Source: Lingula anatina
Lineage: Eukaryota > Brachiopoda > Lingulata > Lingulida > Lingulidae
DNA: 64,000 nt
Direction: 5' to 3'
NCBI RefSeq assembly: GCF_001039355.2
Contig: NW_019773803.1
Coordinates: 501,688-565,687 of the forward strand
Shown here: piece after piece, positions 28,701 through 38,400 of the stretch
Layout of the letters: the number at the start of each line of letters is the position of its first letter
How positions within the stretch are numbered: the stretch's first letter is position 1
The notes under the pieces: generated by a model
What the model was told of the DNA's origin: nothing
What the model saw: only the letters and a program-made list of their open reading frames with translations
Databases searched by the model: none
Program-made: the position numbers and the translations under genes

Positions 28701-31700
28701 TGAACTGTGCTAGTTGAGACCAAGACACACCCACCTAACACAGCACCTTCTTCATTCTGCATAGGATCCAAATGAGAAGATTGATTGTAAAACTCAAAAT
28801 CTCTAATGATAAATACTTTGCTGTATATCATGCATGTTGCTATAGTTTATTTCTTCAGTTATCTTTCTATTAATTTTTTCTTGTTGCAGATATAAAGTGT
28901 AGATCTTACATTTTAAATTTGCCATATTATTAGGGAATTGTTTATTGTAACATATTGTTTGATTTCTTTGTTTTACATTTTAAAGTCTTGTGAAACAACA
29001 GATAACTTTCAGTATTGTGTATGGCATTTAACTGGTCTTTACTAGCTACTTTGGAATTGGATTCTTATAGTTTGGATTCTCTAAGTACTTTTTTCTTAAT
29101 CTCCAGGAATGAAGAAGTTTGAGTACAAGGGCAAACAGTGGCATGAGCATTGCTTCTGCTGCCTTTGCTGCAAGCAGCCCATTGGCAACAAGAGCTTTAT
29201 CCCTCGTGGTGACGATGTTGTCTGCACCCAGTGCTATGAAGATCAGTTTGCCATGAGATGCATGAAGTGCCAAGGGGTAAGGAGAGAGAAAGAGAGAGAA
29301 GGGAGAACATGATATTAAGATAGTAAATTCATAGTTTTGTTTCATTTTTACTTCATTGGATTTGATTAAGGAAAAACAATAAGTATAGTTAAGAGTAATT
29401 AAGTAATAACATTGTTTTGCATACATAATATCAGTGTTACTTTTTGTTGCTGTAGCCTTACAATGATTTAATATTAAAATGGAGTGTTATTTGAAAAGTG
29501 TGAAAAAAGGCTGGAGTAATCAGGTTAGGGAAAAGTATCTCATTTTTTATTTTAATGATGTGGTTTAGTGCAATAACTTTTTTTTTTAAAAATTTGCTGT
29601 GAGGCAAAGGAAAAATTTGTAGAAAAAGTTAAATATGTTAAAAATCAATGTATAATAGTGGTTGTACATTGATATTTTGTTAGAGTATCAGTTGATGGAA
29701 GTATATGTGAAATTCACACACCATGCCATATTTTATCAGCTGTGAAAATTACTTAAGTTTTACTTAAGTTTTACATTCAGGTTTTGCCTTATTCCAGTCA
29801 GTCCAACCAATATGTGTATGGTTAAAATGATTTGTCACCTACAAAAAAACATAGTAAATGCAACTAATGCATCTAAAGCAAAAAATGGGATATTTTCTTA
29901 ATCTAAAATTTGAAATATAAATCTGTTCAACCTGCTGCCTGTAATGATTCTTTGTGTGCATTTAATACAATAAGTGTTTCTAGTTTAATGTCTTTTCATC
30001 GCCGTAATTACAAAATGGCCTTTGTGTCAATTATAATTTGGTGTGTGTGTTTTTTTCATTTTTTTAAAAAGAAAAACATTATGCATGCAAAGTGTCATTG
30101 GCATGGAAAATGACAGATTTAGAAATAGGGTTTGAACTAAATGTGATGACATTAAGCACTTGGAGCAGGAGAGCACATTTTGGTTGTTAAATAAGTATAA
30201 GTGGCATTCTGGTATTTTAACATTGCTTCAGGAAATAATGATATTGATTAATGATCATATGATTTCAGAATACATGTGAGTCACAAAAGTTTAAAGTATC
30301 AGTGTTTATTATCTTAATTTTACTCATGCTGGATTAATTGTTCACTGCACAAGTACTTTTTATGTCATATCAGCTGAATTTTTGAGTGGTGTGGTATTGC
30401 ATAGTGGTGCCATCTTGTGTTGTCCCTGATTACCTTTCTTTCTCCATTTCTCCCACAGGTGATTTACAAGGATGGTGTTAAGTCCCAGGGCAATTACTGG
30501 CACAAAGCCTGCATCATTGACCACAGGGGGCAAGCCTCCTCCGAATTTTAAACCTCCACCTGGACCTGTCACAAGACAATCTAATGTATGTGGTAGCCGC
30601 TACACCTTCATTTCCAGCACATGTCCAATATTTTTTCAGATGTTATGACCTTTTGTAGTGTGTGTGGATTGCTGTGTATGATAAGCTACTCCTTGATGCT
30701 TCAGATATGACACACCATCAGGATATCATTTCGTATGAATTCACTGATAATGGTATTGATGATGATGGGCCCATCCTTTTTGATTGGATGTCACTGTTGT
30801 GCATCTTGGAAACTCCCTCCATGTTTGTGTTCAGTTTCCACAGCCTATGTCAATTAATTATTTGGGTGAATCTGGCATTCCTGTTGTGACTGTTATAACA
30901 ACTGTTTTTTGAATTATGGACATATCAGGCAATTATAAGCTAGAAAAAAAATTTACCCCTGTGGTTTTTGCTGTGAATCCCCTACTTGTTGATCCCAATT
31001 CAGAGGTTTTTTTTCTAAACAGCCTCCTAGGCTTTTTATGCATATTTGACTTCATTTAAAGCCAGCATAACCCCCTTGAGCGTCAACTCACCTGTACAGT
31101 TCTGTATAAAATAGTACAATAATTATAAAGTGATAACAGAACTAGTATGAAAATTGCTTCTAGCTTGGTTTCTGTTTTGCAGATAAATGGTTTCTTGTTA
31201 ATCAAAAACAAGTTTATTTTTGGTATTATAGATTAGAACAGAGAGCTTCGTTTTAGGAATTTTTGATTTACCAATCACGGTTTAACTTCTCATAGCAAAT
31301 TTAAACTTCTCAAATTTTCTAGATTATTCTTTTAGATATGGCTTTCTAAAATAGGACTATTACACTCAGAATCTATATAGTTCTTATAGATTAGGTCTTT
31401 CACTCAATTTGATAACTAATTTTTGAACAACTCTCCTTTTCACTTTTAGTCTTCTTCTGTCCATGTTTTGTTTTTTGTCTTTATCTGTTCGCCTATTAGT
31501 TTTGTTCACCAACTGACAGCATGACTTGTTTTCTTCCCCAGGTGGCGTTACTGAGATGTCATGTGAGCATGAGGGGCCTGACTCCAGCCCATGCTGCATC
31601 AGAATGATGTTTTGCACTTTTGAAAGCTGAATTTTGTCACTGTATCAAAGTATCACTTCCTTGCATTGTTCTTACTTTATGCTATATGTTTAGACTATTT

Positions 31701-33392
31701 GTTGCATGTCTTTTTATATTCATTTAGGCCATTAATAAGGGTGGTGTAACCTACAAGGGGGACCCATGGCATCGTGAGTGTTTCACATGCACAAATTGTG
31801 ACACCCAGCTGGCCGGCCAGAAATTCACGTCCAAGGATGACAAGCCATACTGTGCCGACTGCTTTGGCGAACTCTTTGCTAAGAAATGTTGTAGATGTAC
31901 TAAGCCAATAACAGGTTTGTTATATGTACTCGTCAAGATTTGCCCTGAAGTATGAAAGTAGATGCTAATGGTGGCACCCAAACCTGAACCAGCGTCTGTC
32001 ACAAAATTAACTGTTGCATGTCAGGTTATTGCCAGCATATGTATAAGGAGCTGACTACAAATGAAGAAAACCTTTGTGCTTAGCCATGTTTGAACAGATT
32101 TGCATTAGATGAGTGCAATGTTTTTGAAGTTTGAAGGCATAGGGGAGGGGGGCAGTTTTGTTTTGAAGTAAGATTTGTGACTGAGGAGCATTTAATGAAT
32201 TACAAAAAATATGTTAAACAAATTCAAACTTAGTTATAAATGTAATAAATGATGAGAGGTGGTGATGTCATAAGGAAACTCAAATCGAAGGTGAAACCTT
32301 CTTAAAAGAATATATGTATAGTGCTTAAGAAAAGAAGACTAACTTTATGATAAAAAAAGTAAGGGAAAAAGTATAAAAATCATAACCAGAAAAGTTTTTT
32401 GGAATATTTTATGCAAATACTTTGGCTCATACCCCTTTCTTATAAGTACCATGCAATTTTTGATATTTTGATATTTTCATGTGCATGATTTATGCAGGTT
32501 ACAGAAAAGTGTTTAAAATACTCATAAACAAATATCAAGCAAACATTTGAGTTGTATCTTCATGGTTTTTTAACACAGGTTTTCTTTCATGACCATCCTT
32601 CACCCTTTGTCTCAGGGCTGCATGTTTAGAACAGGTGTGCCTAAAACTAGAAAATGTCTCCTTTACTTTGTTTAATCATAACTTAGAGTAACTCACAGTC
32701 AGACTGTCAGTACTCTGAGGCATACATGCCCCTTCCCTCTCTCCATTAAGTCTTAGAAATTCTATTTCCTTAATTGACAAGGAATCAGGTAACACCCAAT
32801 ATATAATTTTCTTGGTTTAAGAAAGTGCTTTCGAATTAATTTCTTAGCAGTATTTTCTTTGGTATTTGTTTCTGTACTTAAATTGTCATAGGTGACACCA
32901 TTATTTCCATCCTATTTCCATCCTATGCCCCACCCTATTGTCTGGTACATTTTCATTTTTATTTCAGTAAAGGTATGTGTAACATAAGTCTCCACCCTGT
33001 TCTGTCCTGACCATGTCTTAGCTCTTTGTTGTCCCTGCTGCTTCGCAGTCCTTCTCAAACATTCAGTGGTTGAAGTTTGAAAAATAAAGATTAATTCAAG
33101 TAATAAAAGTAATGATTTGAATGAGTGATACATGCAGGAAGAGTCAATAATTTGTTAAGTTTCAGATAGAACATAATTAATATATCTAGTATCAGAATAT
33201 GCCCATATTTTTCTAGTTATATGCAACGTTTTCTCATGATTTTCAGGTATTGGTGGAACTAAGTTTATTTCGTTTGAGGATCGCCATTGGCACAGCTCTT
33301 GCTTCAACTGCTACCAATGTAACACATCACTTGTTGGCCGTGGCTTCCTGACCAAGGAGATGGACATCCTGTGCCCACAGTGTGGCAGATAA
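601..33392 (+). CDS. Lmpt: Limpet-type PET + six-LIM protein (FHL-related), 3' part of gene
   Basis: Eight exons (601-781, 3078-3314, 3925-4140, 26839-27039, 27982-28156, 29107-29276, 31728-31914, 33247-33392) have GT-AG borders and matching phases, and join to about 503 codons ending in TAA. The order is PET (residues about 1-139 of the visible part), LIM1 (141-205), LIM2 (206-265), LIM3 (266-326), LIM4 (327-387), LIM5 (388-446) and LIM6 (447-503). Each LIM shows the C-x2-C, H-x2-C-x2-C-x2-C and C-x2-(C/H) zinc ligands. Testin has PET plus three LIMs and Prickle PET plus three, so six LIMs point to Limpet, the invertebrate relative of vertebrate FHL proteins (C. elegans LIM-9 is of this class). 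The family acts as zinc-finger adaptor scaffolds in muscle sarcomeres and as transcription cofactors; that role is family knowledge, not seen here. The first exon starts in the middle of a codon, so the N-terminus and promoter lie left of the window. Confidence 0.9.
782..3077 (+). other. Lmpt intron between the two PET exons
   Basis: GT-AG intron of 2.3 kb. AT-rich, with a poly-A run near 1510-1526. No coding or repeat family recognised. Confidence 0.8.
3078..3314 (+). CDS. Lmpt: Lmpt exon: second half of PET domain
   Basis: The acceptor is CTGAAACAG and the donor CTG|GTAGGA. There are 79 codons, phase 0 at both ends. The translation starts IDEYMDQLPNDKVPRRGSQG and contains KYRDQQITYQLPRQDL. 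This matches the conserved PET pattern of an (Y)xxxLPxxKVPxxGSxGExYRxxQ stretch followed by YQLPxxDL. A polar helix-rich segment then leads to the first LIM. Confidence 0.9.
3925..4140 (+). CDS. Lmpt: Lmpt exon: LIM1
   Basis: The acceptor is TTTTATTACAG and the donor GAG|GTAAGA. There are 72 codons in phase 0. It opens VCHKCEG and carries HPACFVCNTC and CQRH, giving C-x2-C-x22-H-x2-C-x2-C-x2-C-x17-C-x2-H, a full LIM domain. The longer first-finger loop is usual for LIM1 of PET-LIM proteins. The exon ends with CEGCDE, which supplies the first zinc ligands of LIM2. Confidence 0.93.
5559..5574. repeat. short (CA)n run
   Basis: Eight CA units followed by TACATG. Confidence 0.8.
6598..6633. repeat. 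CT-rich microsatellite
   Basis: Imperfect TCTCC/CTCT run of about 35 bases inside the large Lmpt intron. Confidence 0.8.
7327..7727 (+). mobile_element. non-autonomous repeat with (TCTG)n and two 120-bp internal units
   Basis: It starts ATTACCTCTGCCAAGGAGG and runs into (TCTG)n at 7379-7409. Two tandem units follow (about 7420-7540 and 7541-7662), each with AAAAGTTATGGA, AACTGTCAGAAGTGGGCCAA and GGTGGTGATC. It ends near TTGGGTGGAGACTTTGCTGCC and a T run. The start and end are weakly complementary (CTCTGCCAAGG against the inverse of the end). This head-plus-microsatellite layout is a style I associate with repeats in marine invertebrate genomes. No ORF. Confidence 0.65.
7379..7409. repeat. 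(TCTG)n microsatellite
   Basis: About seven TCTG/TGTC units inside the 7327 element. Confidence 0.9.
7728..7756. repeat. poly-T run
   Basis: 29 T at the right end of the 7327 element. Confidence 0.9.
9918..10202. mobile_element. fold-back MITE, copy M2
   Basis: Ends GGCCCCATTCATAATAGATGAT and inverse ATCATCTATTCTGAATGGGG. The arms contain TAAATATGGCGGACCACAC and a matching right arm, partly eroded by a tandem GTGGATCAGT duplication. The core keeps GAGATTTAAT. The length of 285 bp is close to copies M3 and M4. Confidence 0.8.
13845..14330 (-). pseudogene. Ty3/gypsy retrotransposon polyprotein remnant
   Basis: The - strand reads through a segment resembling the protease-to-reverse-transcriptase linker of gypsy elements: an IAPKSVICQIQACQ-like stretch (about 14110-14200), then an open frame of 88 codons (14105 down to 13839) with DLSEEEFRKVSDF, FSQSDEDVGF, LVKHRTVLSN and a RHSRIPLSMYQEVRNHI segment. 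The LVKHRI...PF.QR.RRIP....EEVR.HI pattern is the hallmark just before the reverse transcriptase. Earlier parts have stops, and the catalytic palm, integrase and LTRs are not seen. It is a dead fragment within the intron. Confidence 0.75.
15646..15846. mobile_element. near-perfect palindromic MITE
   Basis: The two arms of 61 bases (15646-15706 and 15786-15846) are inverse complements with a single mismatch (A at 15655 against C). They begin GTTCACATG and end ATCTTGTGATCAC, and each carries ATCTATTTTCT twice. The 79-base core is G+C-richer (AGCGCAGCC, GCCGCGGGG). No ORF. Arm identity of 60/61 suggests a young insertion or arm homogenisation. Confidence 0.85.
16644..16676. repeat. short perfect hairpin
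   Basis: CCAAGGAGTT and AACTCCTTGG separated by three bases. It could be a small fold or chance; no miRNA-length arms. Confidence 0.4.
17091..17284. repeat. diverged tandem duplication, about 98-bp unit
   Basis: Two units (about 17091-17184 and 17190-17284) share ATATGATAT, TGTATTTACAA, TGTAGATG.TTTAA, CACTGAATCAGTCT and ATCTG.ATTGT in the same order. Confidence 0.8.
18498..18528. repeat. poly-T then poly-G run
   Basis: About 19 T followed by 12 G. Prone to length errors in sequencing. Confidence 0.8.
19187..19670 (+). pseudogene. coding-like patch of unknown origin
   Basis: One frame reads HSHILLFDNFFTSASASCF before a stop; another is open from about 19430 to 19768 and contains PVVTDFLNKLKEQIFRR and a polar SSELDDSSEIKPTSS segment. 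The open frame meets a GT donor-like GATGAG|GTAGGA at 19674. FDNFFTS is seen in piggyBac-type transposases, but nothing else matches that family. It could be a broken transposable element or a retained exon. The call is weak. Confidence 0.25.
23317..23595. mobile_element. fold-back MITE, copy M3
   Basis: Ends GGGGCTATTCAGAATAGAAG and inverse CATTCTGAATGGCCCC. The arms of about 110 bases include AAGGCTCAAATATGGTGGA / CCACCATATTTGAGCCTT and GACTGCTTAATCCTG / CAGGATTAAGCGGTC. The core has GAAGATTTAATTACTGTGTC and CCCTGCAGGG. Confidence 0.88.
26769..26790. repeat. poly-T run interrupted by N (assembly gap)
   Basis: An unresolved base sits at 26789 inside a T run, 49 bases left of the LIM2 exon. 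Length here is unreliable. Confidence 0.9.
26839..27039 (+). CDS. Lmpt: Lmpt exon: LIM2
   Basis: The acceptor is TTTTTTTATTTCAG and the donor AAG|GTAAAA. There are 67 codons in phase 0. Motifs are WHSGHFACATC and YCIKC. It ends with CEEC, the start of LIM3. The exon lies about 50 bases right of an N in a poly-T run and 22.7 kb from the preceding exon. Confidence 0.93.
27040..27981 (+). other. Lmpt intron (LIM2 to LIM3)
   Basis: GT-AG intron of 0.9 kb with nothing recognisable in it. Confidence 0.8.
27982..28156 (+). CDS. Lmpt: Lmpt exon: LIM3
   Basis: The acceptor is TTTACTTCTAG and the donor GCAG|GTGAGA. It has 58 codons plus one base. It carries WHEKCFFCCDC and CADC and ends with CDGC, the start of LIM4. 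The split glycine codon is completed by the next exon. A fold-back transposon (28193-28481) sits only 36 bases beyond the donor. Confidence 0.93.
28157..29106 (+). other. Lmpt intron (LIM3 to LIM4)
   Basis: GT-AG intron of 0.95 kb. Its first third is fold-back MITE M4; the rest is plain AT-rich sequence. Confidence 0.8.
28193..28481. mobile_element. fold-back MITE, copy M4
   Basis: Ends GGGGACCATTCAGAATAGAAG and inverse CTATTCTGAATGGCCCC. The arms closely match M3. The core is the inverse complement of the M3 core (CATCCCTGCAGG, ACAGTAATTAAATC), so this copy is inserted in the opposite orientation. It lies 36 bases after the LIM3 donor. Confidence 0.88.
29107..29276 (+). CDS. Lmpt: Lmpt exon: LIM4
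   Basis: The acceptor is TTAATCTCCAG and the donor GGG|GTAAGG. Two bases complete a glycine, then 56 codons follow. It carries WHEHCFCCLCC and CTQC. It ends CMKCQG in phase 0, so the ligands that open LIM5 sit here and the rest of LIM5 must come from the following exon. Confidence 0.93.
30459..30585 (+). CDS. Lmpt: Lmpt candidate alternative exon: second version of LIM5 finger, frame-disrupted
   Basis: It has a very strong acceptor (long pyrimidine tract ending TTTCTCCCACAG) and donor AAT|GTATGT, 127 bases in all. Read in phase 0 after CMKCQG it gives VIYKDGVKSQGNYWHKAC. This keeps the same 16-residue gap from CMKC to H-x2-C as the next exon (31728), so it looks like a parallel copy of that half finger. 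The frame stops at TAA 30549-30551. In the +1 frame the second half reads GKPPPNFKPPPGPVTRQSN, a proline-rich linker that runs in phase into exon 31728. It could be an alternative exon with a premature stop, an in-frame 126-base cassette hidden by one extra G in the G5 run at 30526-30530, or a decayed duplicate. Confidence 0.6.
31542..31607 (+). CDS. possible alternative terminal exon of Lmpt
   Basis: The acceptor TTTTCTTCCCCAG is strong. In phase 0 it gives 21 codons (starting VALLRCHVSMRGL) and then TGA. There is no domain match and no nearby polyadenylation signal. It could be a decoy acceptor for exon 31728. This rests on the splice signal alone. Confidence 0.2.
   Translation: MALLRCHVSMRGLTPAHAASE
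31728..31914 (+). CDS. Lmpt: Lmpt exon: LIM5
   Basis: The acceptor is TATTCATTTAG and the donor ACAG|GTTTGT. It has 62 codons plus one base. Motifs are GGVTYKGDPWHRECFTCTNC and YCADC, then CCRC, which begins LIM6. The GGVTYK-PWHRECFTCTNC string is strongly conserved in Limpet and FHL proteins and supports the family call. Confidence 0.94.
31915..33246 (+). other. Lmpt last intron
   Basis: GT-AG intron of 1.3 kb, phase 1. No coding or repeat content recognised. Confidence 0.8.
33247..33392 (+). CDS. Lmpt: Lmpt last coding exon: LIM6 and stop
   Basis: The acceptor is GATTTTCAG. Two bases complete a glycine, then IGGTKFISFEDRHWHSSC, then FNCYQC, and the end CPQCGR followed by TAA at 33390-33392. 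Protein end and LIM end nearly coincide, as is usual for this family. Confidence 0.94.
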
Positions 33393-33751
33393 GTCCCTGC
33401 TCCAGCCCAGGCTACTCTTGGGAGGCCTAAGGTGCCTTCAAACCATGCAGCCACATCTGTTGATGTAGGATGTCAAATGTAGAATACAACCAAGAGGGAA
33501 AATTAAGCGTTTACTTTTTAAATATGTTGATACAAAAAGTGGACTTAAATTGGAGAAATTTCTGGAGATGTGATGAATAGTGCAAGATATATCTTGTATC
33601 TCATGCAGCTATTTATTTCCATTTTTGAGTAGAAACATGACATTTCATTTTATGCAATGATTTAAAAAGAAAAAAAAATGATACAAGATGCTATATACAT
33701 ACAAACATACATAAAAATGTTTATTATAGTGTCTTTATGCACCTCCTCTTC

Positions 33752-33755
33752 TCTT

Positions 33756-33815
<60 letters not shown>
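33752..33815. repeat. (TC)n(CA)n compound microsatellite in Lmpt 3' UTR
   Basis: About nine TC units run directly into about 22 CA units. Confidence 0.95.
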
Positions 33816-33816
<1 letters not shown>

Positions 33817-35387
33817 AACTGGATGCAACAAGGTGGCATAAACTTTACTCTTATTCTTATTTATTTAAAGTAATCTTACTTCAAAGCCCTTGGAAGATGA
33901 GCGTGATTTTGCACATGGGTCTGTTACACATATGCATTTTACTGGTGAATCTTTGAAGGAGACAAATAAAGACAAATACTTTTATATCAAATGTAGATTA
34001 CAGAGGATGTCAGGGTTTGTTGCAGAAGACTGATGTGGAAAGCCAAGGATATGTGTTAAGAGTAATGTGTTAACTTGCTATCAGTATGAAGTATACACAG
34101 AGGGCAGGTTAGTATGAATATACTATCTGTTTATGTATATGGCTTACATTAAAGATTGCTTACTAGTATAGTTTGCAATGGTGCTGCTTGATACGCATAT
34201 ATATTTATATAGATATATATATCAGTCCGATAAACTGAGGCAGCATTTTAATCAAATAATGCTTTAGAGAAAGAAGACAGAGGTGCTACTGTGTATGGTG
34301 GTTAAAATTAATTGTTTTAGTATATTATTTATTTGTTAAACTTTTTTTACATCTTTTTGCCTCTTAGACAAGAGGAATTGTCTTTTAGTTGTCCCAGAGC
34401 TATTGTAAGCTGTAGAAATTTCACTTTGAATGATGATATTTCTTTATATTTATCATGCCAACAAGTCACAGTCTGTTTTTAAAATAGTAGTATGGACAGC
34501 ACATTATATATTAGCATGATATTTATGTAATCATGTATGACTTGTATCTAGCCTTGTCTTGAACTGTTGAGCAAGGAACTGAGAGTATGTGTGCAATACT
34601 TTGTAAAATAGAGCAAATAATGCTTTCTGACAGCTTGTAGTGAAAGATACAGGTTACTATACCAGGATTTAAATATTTAATGACTTTTTTATATATCGTG
34701 ACATTTACCTTAACAAAAAGTTTAGACTCTGTTTAAAGAGTTGAGGAAAATGGTTCTCTTATTATTTGATATTGTAGAATAACTTCAAATTACACAATAG
34801 GATATTTTACCAAAAGTCATGTTTTGTGGAATTTTGAATTAAAATGCATGGGTGCCTTAAGATAAAATATTTTATACCAACGTCTAGCTGGATATACCTC
34901 TTGGATTTTGTAGTGAAAAAATGACCTAAGACTACCAGTTATCTCTTTGATAGTCTGTAGTGATCTTTTATTCTGATATTAAAACTGATATCATAAAAAC
35001 ATAATAATTAAATACATCTTAAGGATTGAATTAAGTCTATTTACATCTATATGAGTTAACTTCTTTTGCACAATGTGTGTTAGAGAATGGTTTTAACAAA
35101 ATTAGCAAGATTAAATCCGTACATATATAGTATGTAAATGGAAGCTTCCCAGAGCGGATTGTTTTAATGTCGTCTTTGTTTATTGTATAACATTTTGACT
35201 TGTTTATCTCTATATTACCCATATTGTGCTATTGGGTGACACCCCCATTACTGGGAAAACTAGGCTCAGTGTCATGACATGCTAAACTGTTGCCAATGTG
35301 TCAGTGTAAAGACCCCCAACTCTGTATAGTTTTTAGTCGTTTTGTGCCTGGCAAGTTTGCTGAGAAAATGTATTTAACATTTTTTGC

Positions 35388-35393
35388 AATAAA
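35388..35393 (+). promoter_or_regulatory. candidate polyadenylation signal for Lmpt
   Basis: A canonical AATAAA on the coding strand followed by TTGCTTTTTTCAT. An alternative is AATAAA at 33965-33970, which has a GT-rich stretch about 40 bases beyond it. Confidence 0.4.
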
Positions 35394-35410
35394 ATTGCTT
35401 TTTTCATACT

Positions 35411-38400
35411 ATAGGAAACTTTTTAATTTTTATGTTTTATGGTGTATCAAAAGGGTGCTGACAACATTTACGGAAATAAGTCATCAAATGAAAATGACAC
35501 TTATGTACAAATATTGTTATGTCCACCAGTTGAATCCCTAGGCTTACTAATACCCCTATTCCACACCAAATATGAATGCCATGAACCACCAGGTTGAAAT
35601 GAAATTTGAAGTATGTTCCCTCAAGAAAAGTATAAAGAGCATGTACCACAGATTTGTCATGAATAAACCAAGATTTTTTGTATTTGGGAGCTCAAAACTT
35701 TTGACTCAATTTCACAATCTCTAGAATTACACAAAACTGACTGAGAATAATTAAGAATCAGTTAAGAGCTTAAAGAATTTATCACAATTAAAGTAAGAGC
35801 CCTGGGATATAATCAATTCCCAAGGGTTTGTGGAATCTGTAGTCGATGTGGAATAGGGGCTATTATAAGGTATTGTAGCTGAAAAATATATTCCTTGATA
35901 TTTTAAATCCACCAAATAATCCTTTTGAAGCAGGCACTGTTAGTTTTACTACATTCACCCCCTCCCTCTCTTTCGCAAAAAAAGAAAAAAAATCAAAGAT
36001 GTTAAATCTTAGCATTTCTTCTCTGATGCACCTAGCTGACTTGCATACAGTGTCTGCACAATCCCCGAGACTGAATTTTTATATATATTTTTCCTGCCAA
36101 ATTTGACCAATGAGTCATTTTGTCTCTTAATGGGTATATAATAAATAAATATACTAACTAAAACAATGTTTTGTAAGTGATAATCTAAACATGTTTCAAA
36201 AGATTTGATAAGTAAGTTGGGTTCATGTAAAAAATATGGTTCTATGAAAAACTTGGAATGACGAAAGGAAAAATAAATTAATTGAATATATGTATATGAG
36301 GTGTTTGAAATTAGTGAAGACCAAACTTTGTAAATTAAGTCCATTGTGTTTTGTTTAATGATTAAATGAAAATATTTTGTCAGTCTTCACACAGAACTAC
36401 TTTCAGAATTTGAATCGTTATTTATTAACCACACTTAGCACACTATACACCAATGGAAATGGCAAAATGGTTAAAAAGCACCACAAATAAACAAGGATAT
36501 AAAAATGAATGATATACAAATTTACTTTGATAACATGTCTGCTGCCTGTCAATGACACAATGCAAATAGAAATCTTGCATTCAAGATCAGATGCTAATCA
36601 CATGCCAAACCTGGCACTATGCCAACTACAACTTGCTGAACTACTCTATCATTTTGCTATGAACAGGTGTACTGAATCTGGAATAAAAGAACTTTTGATA
36701 TTCATGCAATGGATAAACATGTTTAAACCTGCACATATATTTACTTCAGCCAGCACATGGGAGAATTTCTTAAATACCCAAATATGCTTAGTTCTCTGCT
36801 GCACAGTGTACATTTTATGACTGCAAGCATATCTATTAAAATTAACTGAATAAATACAGACTTTGATGCTTATTGTCATACATTTAGACTGTGAACTACA
36901 ACATTTTGATATACTTTACCAATAGATTATAGAAAAAAAAGGATAATCCTAACACTAATTAAAAGTAGGAAAAGAAACTTGGTTATATAAATTTTATTAA
37001 AATGCACTAAATCTATAATTCCAAGATGAAACATGACACATGAAAATTGAATTGGACAGATTATTAAGATGTCAACAAACTTAAATGCATCAGACATAAA
37101 TATATGTATATATACGTGTGTGTGTTATTGATATACTGTCACAGTTAATATACCTGATACAATCACAAATCCACACAGGAAGCAGTATGAATGATTAATA
37201 TTATATGCTTGACTACATTCGAAATTATTAACTACAAATTAGACTTGCACATCATTACAGTATTATACAAAAATTGTGACCAATTTGATATGTAAGTTTT
37301 AACATGGACTTGACTAAATTAAGGTCAAAACTAGGTTAATCTTAAGGTTTGATCTTAAACCACGTAAAATTCAGACTGAAATCAAAGCTGTGGAATTGAT
37401 CCATAGGAATCTAATCTAATCTAATCTTTTTTTTAAGTGATCAGCAACTAAATTCAGCATTTGCCTGCATTGAATAATGCCACAACCCTAAATGGGTGAA
37501 TGATTCAAAGAATTTCATCAGTTGTGTAATGCATTAAGAATAAAGCAGTGTTTTTGTTCTATCAACAGCTAATATTGACCATGTTGTATACCTCAATATT
37601 TCAATGTCTATATCTTGAGCTTCTGCAGGAAATGAGGCTATCCCAAAAATTTAGCTGTTATATATATATCCCCTGAAGATCTACATAAATAGGGGCAAAA
37701 TTAGATGTCTTATTTCAATTTTTTCCTGTATATATACCTATATATATGGTACAATGAGTTGTTTCAATTAAATAATGTGAACACCAACAGTTCTTTAAAA
37801 GCTATCAAAAGCTGCAAACATATAAGAAAAAATTATGCACAATAATTATTACTAATAATAGGATGTCTAAATGCTACTTAAATCAATTGTAAAATGCATT
37901 AACTTGTTACGTGTGATTACTTTTTCCTGGCAATCTTTTCCAATTGCAATTTGCACTTTAACAAATGTTACTGAGGATTGGCAAATAAATCTCCTTTTCT
38001 TGCTAAGATATATGCCTTCAGTTCCAACACTTCCCTTAAGTAAAACCATTCTGCAGTCTTTGGATTTCAACATCCTGTTCAGGTTTGATATATTATACAT
38101 GTTCATCAACTTTCACAAACACCTATCAGACAACATATTGACTGCAAAATCAACTTGCCTGGCATTAATCTACAATAGGTAATCTATTAAACTGCCTTTG
38201 TATGATATTACTTTCAAATGTACAACACTTAGGATAATAAATGCAATTGTACCAAACTGTTAAATATACTGAATACAGGAGTCAATGTTCCACAATCTAA
38301 AAAAAGTCCAAATACTCCTTTTCTACAAGTAGGCTCTAATTGTTCTTCAGATACAGGGTCTGGGAACAGTCTTGGCATTGTTTAAGAAATTCTCTTTCCC

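Larger units (their letters stand above)
29277..31727 (+). other. Lmpt intronic region LIM4 to LIM5 with alternative exons
   Basis: Flanked by phase-0 exons. It holds the candidate alternative exons 30459-30585 and 31542-31607. Remaining sequence is AT-rich with no repeat family recognised. Confidence 0.75.
33393..35410 (+). other. Lmpt 3' UTR (extent inferred)
   Basis: There are no ORFs of note after the stop. It contains a (TC)n(CA)n microsatellite and AT-rich sequence. AATAAA occurs at 33965-33970 and at 35388-35393; the second lies in a TTTGCAATAAAATTGC context and is followed by a T-rich stretch. The UTR probably ends near one of these, and I favour the second without strong proof. Confidence 0.4.

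Noticed and set aside
33678-33956. ORF with SLSLSLSHTHTHTH
   Set aside because: It is a translation of the (TC)n(CA)n microsatellite in the 3' UTR.
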